64,000 bases of DNA from Stakelama pacifica. Its GTDB lineage: Bacteria > Pseudomonadota > Alphaproteobacteria > Sphingomonadales > Sphingomonadaceae. The translations under genes were made by a program, and so were the position numbers. Under the pieces are notes generated by a model. It searched no databases. It was given only the letters and a program-made list of their open reading frames with translations, and was not told the origin of the DNA. Shown in pieces: positions 61,363 through 64,000 of the stretch. Positions within the stretch are counted from its first letter, which is position 1, and every line of letters starts with the position of its first letter. The stretch covers positions 124,001-188,000 of the forward strand of contig NZ_SNWD01000002.1 in NCBI RefSeq assembly GCF_004361835.1. The letters are read 5' to 3'.

Positions 61363-62462
61363 TCCTGTTCCTCAGCCATCGCCGCTGCCTCATGCGCCAC
61401 ATAGTCGGCGACCGCGCGGCGGAAATTGGGATCGGGGATATAATGCGCCGACCATGTGGGCACGGGCACATAGCCGCGCGCGAGCTTATGCTCGCCCTGC
61501 GCGCCCGCCTCTACCCGGGCAAGGCCGCGCGCGATCGCGGCGTCGATCGCCTGATAATAGCAAAGCTCGAAATGAAGGAAGGGTACGTCCTCGCTGCAGC
61601 CCCAATAGCGGCCATACAGCGCATCCTCTCCGATCAGGTTCAGCGCCCCCGCGATCGGCACGCCGTCGCGCTCAGCGAACATCAGCAGCACCTTGTCGCC
61701 CATCGTCTCGCCCAGCAGGGAGAAGAAGGGGCGCGTAAGATAGGGGCGCCCCCATTTGCGCGCGCCGGTATCCTGATAAAATTCCCAAAAGGCGTCCCAA
61801 TGCGCCTCCTGTATCTCGCTGCCGGTCAGGTGACGAATGGTGAGCCCCTCGACCGCGCGGGCGCGCTCCTTGCGCACGGCCTTGCGCTTGCGGCTGGCGA
61901 GCGCGTCAAGGAAATCGTCGAAACTCGCATAGCCCTGATTCGCCCAGTGGAACTGATTGCCCCGTCGGATCAGCCAGCCCGCATCGCGGAACGCCGCCAC
62001 CTGATCGGGTTCGACAAAGGTCGCATGGGCGGAGGACAGGCGGTTATTGTCGGTCACCGCCTCCAGCGCGGCGATCAGCGCGGGCGCGGCCTGTGCGGCG
62101 CGCAGCAACAGCCGCGGCCCCGGCACGGGGGTGAAGGGAACCGCGATTTGCAGCTTCGGGTAATAATCGCCGCCTGCCCGTTCCCATGCATCGGCCCAGC
62201 CATGGTCGAAGACATATTCGCCCTGGCTATGCCCCTTGGCATAAGCAGGCGCGATTGCGGCGGGCCTGCCGTCCGAATCATCGACGATGACCGGCAGCGC
62301 CTGCCAGCCGGTGCCCGGCCCGACCGACCCCGATGCTTCGAGCGCGCTTAAAAAAGCATGGGAAAGAAACGGATTCGCGGCTCCGGCACAGGCGTCCCAT
62401 TCGGCAGCGGGCACGGAAGCGACGCCGTCGGCGATGCGGGCGGTGATCGATTGAGAATTCAC
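61323..62462 (-). CDS. DUF482 / GNAT-like acyltransferase (peptidogalycan biosynthesis)
   Basis: The 379-residue protein is of the DUF482 (PF04339) FemAB-like family. FLSHAFLSALEASGSVGPGTGW (about 33-54), AYAKGHSQGEYVFDHGWADAWERAG (about 75-99), SRKRKAVRKERARA and FHFELCYYQAIDAAIARGL-type motifs are characteristic. Such enzymes resemble aminoacyl-transferases that build peptide bridges, though the bacterial members' substrates are not known. It overlaps the 3' end of the large membrane gene on the other strand. Confidence 0.85.
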   Translation of the reverse strand: MNSQSITARIADGVASVPAAEWDACAGAANPFLSHAFLSALEASGSVGPGTGWQALPVIVDDSDGRPAAIAPAYAKGHSQGEYVFDHGWADAWERAGGDYYPKLQIAVPFTPVPGPRLLLRAAQAAPALIAALEAVTDNNRLSSAHATFVEPDQVAAFRDAGWLIRRGNQFHWANQGYASFDDFLDALASRKRKAVRKERARAVEGLTIRHLTGSEIQEAHWDAFWEFYQDTGARKWGRPYLTRPFFSLLGETMGDKVLLMFAERDGVPIAGALNLIGEDALYGRYWGCSEDVPFLHFELCYYQAIDAAIARGLARVEAGAQGEHKLARGYVPVPTWSAHYIPDPNFRRAVADYVAHEAAAMAEEQDYLGELAPFKRSG

Positions 62463-62544
62463 CGCCCCTATGTAGGGCGCTGAGGCGTCAGCGAAAAGAC
62501 AGCGGCTCGTACAAGGCTATGTTGCGTTGCACCCATGACATGAT

Positions 62545-62643
62545 CGTCATTGCGAGCCCCGAAGGGGCGCGGCAATCCAGATCCCCGCGCTCGAAATTAA
62601 CCCTCTCTGGATCGCCGCGTCGCTACGCTCCTCGCGATGCCGA
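62545..62643. repeat. dispersed intergenic repeat, family A copy 6 (reverse orientation)
   Basis: CGTCATTGCGAGCCCCGAAG and GGGGCGCGGCAATCCAG open the element; CTCTGGATCGCCGCG and CTCGCGATGCCG close it. It lies between the divergent-tail DUF482 gene and the MscS gene. Confidence 0.7.
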
Positions 62644-62671
62644 CATCCGTAGCACATCATGCTTGATCGTA

Positions 62672-63994
62672 TCAGCCTTTGTCCGCACCCGGCTTTGCCG
62701 CTTCGGCCCAGCTCTTCACATGCACGTCGCGCTGCGGGAACGGGATTTCGATGCCGTTATCCTTGAACAGATACCATAGCCGGTTGAGCACGTCGGAGCG
62801 GACATTGCCCACCCCGCCTTCGGGATCGTTGATCCATGCCAGAATCTCATGCTCGACCGAGCTGTCGCCATAGGCGGCAAGCCACACATTGGGCTTGGGC
62901 GTTTTCAGCACGCGGGGCGAATCCTTCGCCGCCTGAAGCATCAGTTCCTGCGCGAGTTTGAGGTCGCAATCATAGGAAACCCCGACCGGAATCCGCACGC
63001 GGACATTCCGGTCCGAATAGGACCAGTTTTCCACCTCCTGCGTCATCAGATTTTCGTTCGGGATCAGATGTTCTTTCCCGTCGCGGGTAATGACGCTGAC
63101 CGCGCGCACGCCGATCTTGTTCACCCAGCCGAAACTGTCGCCCACCACGATCACGTCGCCCGGTTTGATCGACCGGTCCATCAGCAGGATGATCCCGGCG
63201 ATCAGATTGCCGACCGTCTTTTGCAGACCGAAACCGACCGCTAGGCCAAGCGCGCCCGAAAATACCGCAAAGGTCGTCAGGTCGATTTGCAGGAAATCGA
63301 TGCCGATAAAGAAGGCGACGATCAGCACCGCGATACCGGCGAGTTTCTGGATCAGCAGCTTTTGCGCGGGGTCGAAGCTTTTGGCGCGGGCGATCGAATG
63401 GGCGATCACCCGGTTGGCGAGCCGGACGAGCGCGAACAATATGATCGCCGCAACCGCGATCGTCGCCAGCGACAGCAGCGAATACCGTCGGCTGCCGACC
63501 GAAAACCCGACCGTATCGAGCAAGGCGAGCAGGTTGAACTCGTTCGTCGCATTATGGATCGCGCCCGACAGGACGACGACGAACAGCACCGCAGCAACCA
63601 GCCATGCCAGTTGTCGCGGCAATTGCAGGCCGCGCAAAATGCTGCGCGAACCCAGCGCGACCGCGCCGCCCATGGCAAGGCCGATGATGATCGCCGACAG
63701 TCCGTTCCACACCCAGCCATTGCTGATCAGCGCGAGCAGCAGCGCGACGGTGGCATGGCGCGCAATCTTGCCCATGCGTGGGGCAAGCCCCTCGCCATAG
63801 CCGCCGACGACCTTGCTCCACAGCGCCTCGAGCCGGTCGCCCGAATAGCGATCGACCAGCCAGCCGCACAGCAGCGCGAGCAGGACCAGCGCGAACGCCA
63901 CCGCCGTCTGGACCATGTCGGCGGTTGTCGGACGGGCGATCCCGTTCGACGCGAGCCAGATGGCGATATCGTTCAGCGGTTCGGTCGGCAGCAT
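62672..63994 (-). CDS. MscS-family mechanosensitive ion channel
   Basis: The 440-residue channel has about six hydrophobic helices ahead of the MscS core. The pore-lining helix is in the FAVFSGALGLAVGFGLQKTVGNLIAGIIL segment (glycine/alanine-rich, about residues 240-268), followed by the RSIKPGDVIVVGDSFGWVNKIGVRAVSVITRDG beta domain and the C-terminal vestibule (PNENLMTQEVENWSYSD onward). It opens under membrane tension to release solutes. The first Met lies only six bases from the window edge, so the true start could be further right. Confidence 0.88.
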   Translation of the reverse strand: MLPTEPLNDIAIWLASNGIARPTTADMVQTAVAFALVLLALLCGWLVDRYSGDRLEALWSKVVGGYGEGLAPRMGKIARHATVALLLALISNGWVWNGLSAIIIGLAMGGAVALGSRSILRGLQLPRQLAWLVAAVLFVVVLSGAIHNATNEFNLLALLDTVGFSVGSRRYSLLSLATIAVAAIILFALVRLANRVIAHSIARAKSFDPAQKLLIQKLAGIAVLIVAFFIGIDFLQIDLTTFAVFSGALGLAVGFGLQKTVGNLIAGIILLMDRSIKPGDVIVVGDSFGWVNKIGVRAVSVITRDGKEHLIPNENLMTQEVENWSYSDRNVRVRIPVGVSYDCDLKLAQELMLQAAKDSPRVLKTPKPNVWLAAYGDSSVEHEILAWINDPEGGVGNVRSDVLNRLWYLFKDNGIEIPFPQRDVHVKSWAEAAKPGADKG

Positions 63995-64000
63995 CGCAAC

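Overview
The window is GC-rich chromosomal DNA of an alphaproteobacterium, most likely a member of the Sphingomonadaceae. The evidence is gene content: two long SusC-free TonB-dependent receptors with classical signal peptides, a Cbp3-type ubiquinol-cytochrome c chaperone next to a YceD (DUF177) protein, the Suv3-like helicase / S4 / FdxA / CarD cluster typical of alphaproteobacteria, a ligase-associated DNA-damage-response gene set, TIGR02186, and many short palindromic intergenic repeats. I see no rRNA or tRNA, no CRISPR array, no transposase, no integrase and no prophage gene. Coding density is high and codon use looks uniform, so this is core chromosome rather than an island.

Layout. 1-7.1 kb: the start of an AsmA-type gene running off the left edge, then rpmI-rplT, a strong terminator, pheS-pheT, a GNAT enzyme and prfC. 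7.2-11.8 kb: an MFS transporter and a TonB receptor on the minus strand, divergent from a TetR regulator with a palindromic operator candidate between them. 11.8-14.2 kb: YceD, Cbp3-like chaperone, BamE and an RcnB-like protein. 14.3-16.8 kb: a two-gene pair resembling a stripped-down NfrB/NfrA glycan synthase and outer-membrane exporter. 16.8-20.3 kb: TauE/SafE permease, TIGR02186 protein and a HerA-like ATPase. 20.3-26.1 kb: an M23 peptidase, then Suv3-like helicase, S4 protein, FdxA and CarD. 26.2-29.0 kb: two tandem GIN-domain proteins, GNAT and AraC. 29.1-33.6 kb: PdeM, Lhr-type helicase and exonuclease of the ligase-associated repair system, without the ligase. 33.9-42.1 kb: diguanylate cyclase, TPR-sulfotransferase, a second TonB receptor and an MHS-type transporter. 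42.4-48.9 kb: RhlE-like helicase, recF, a small lipoprotein, dnaN, an outer-membrane barrel, a histidine phosphatase and an IalB-like protein. 49-64 kb: rlmN, LprI-like, a second TauE/SafE, DUF2254, flavin reductase, a cytochrome b561 / molybdopterin enzyme pair, cfa, a MATE pump, argG, a large membrane protein, a DUF482 acyltransferase and an MscS channel.

How the genes fit together. Most of the window is housekeeping: translation (rpmI, rplT, pheST, prfC, rlmN), replication and repair (dnaN, recF, the ligase-associated set), RNA metabolism (Suv3-like, RhlE) and envelope maintenance (BamE, M23, cfa, MscS). The accessory parts are uptake units built around TonB receptors and the NfrA/B-like pair. 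The most unusual points are that minimal NfrA/B-like pair with a perfect 18-bp palindrome upstream, the ligase-associated repair locus that has lost its ligase, and a composite intergenic repeat present twice with its central core flipped between conserved outer arms.
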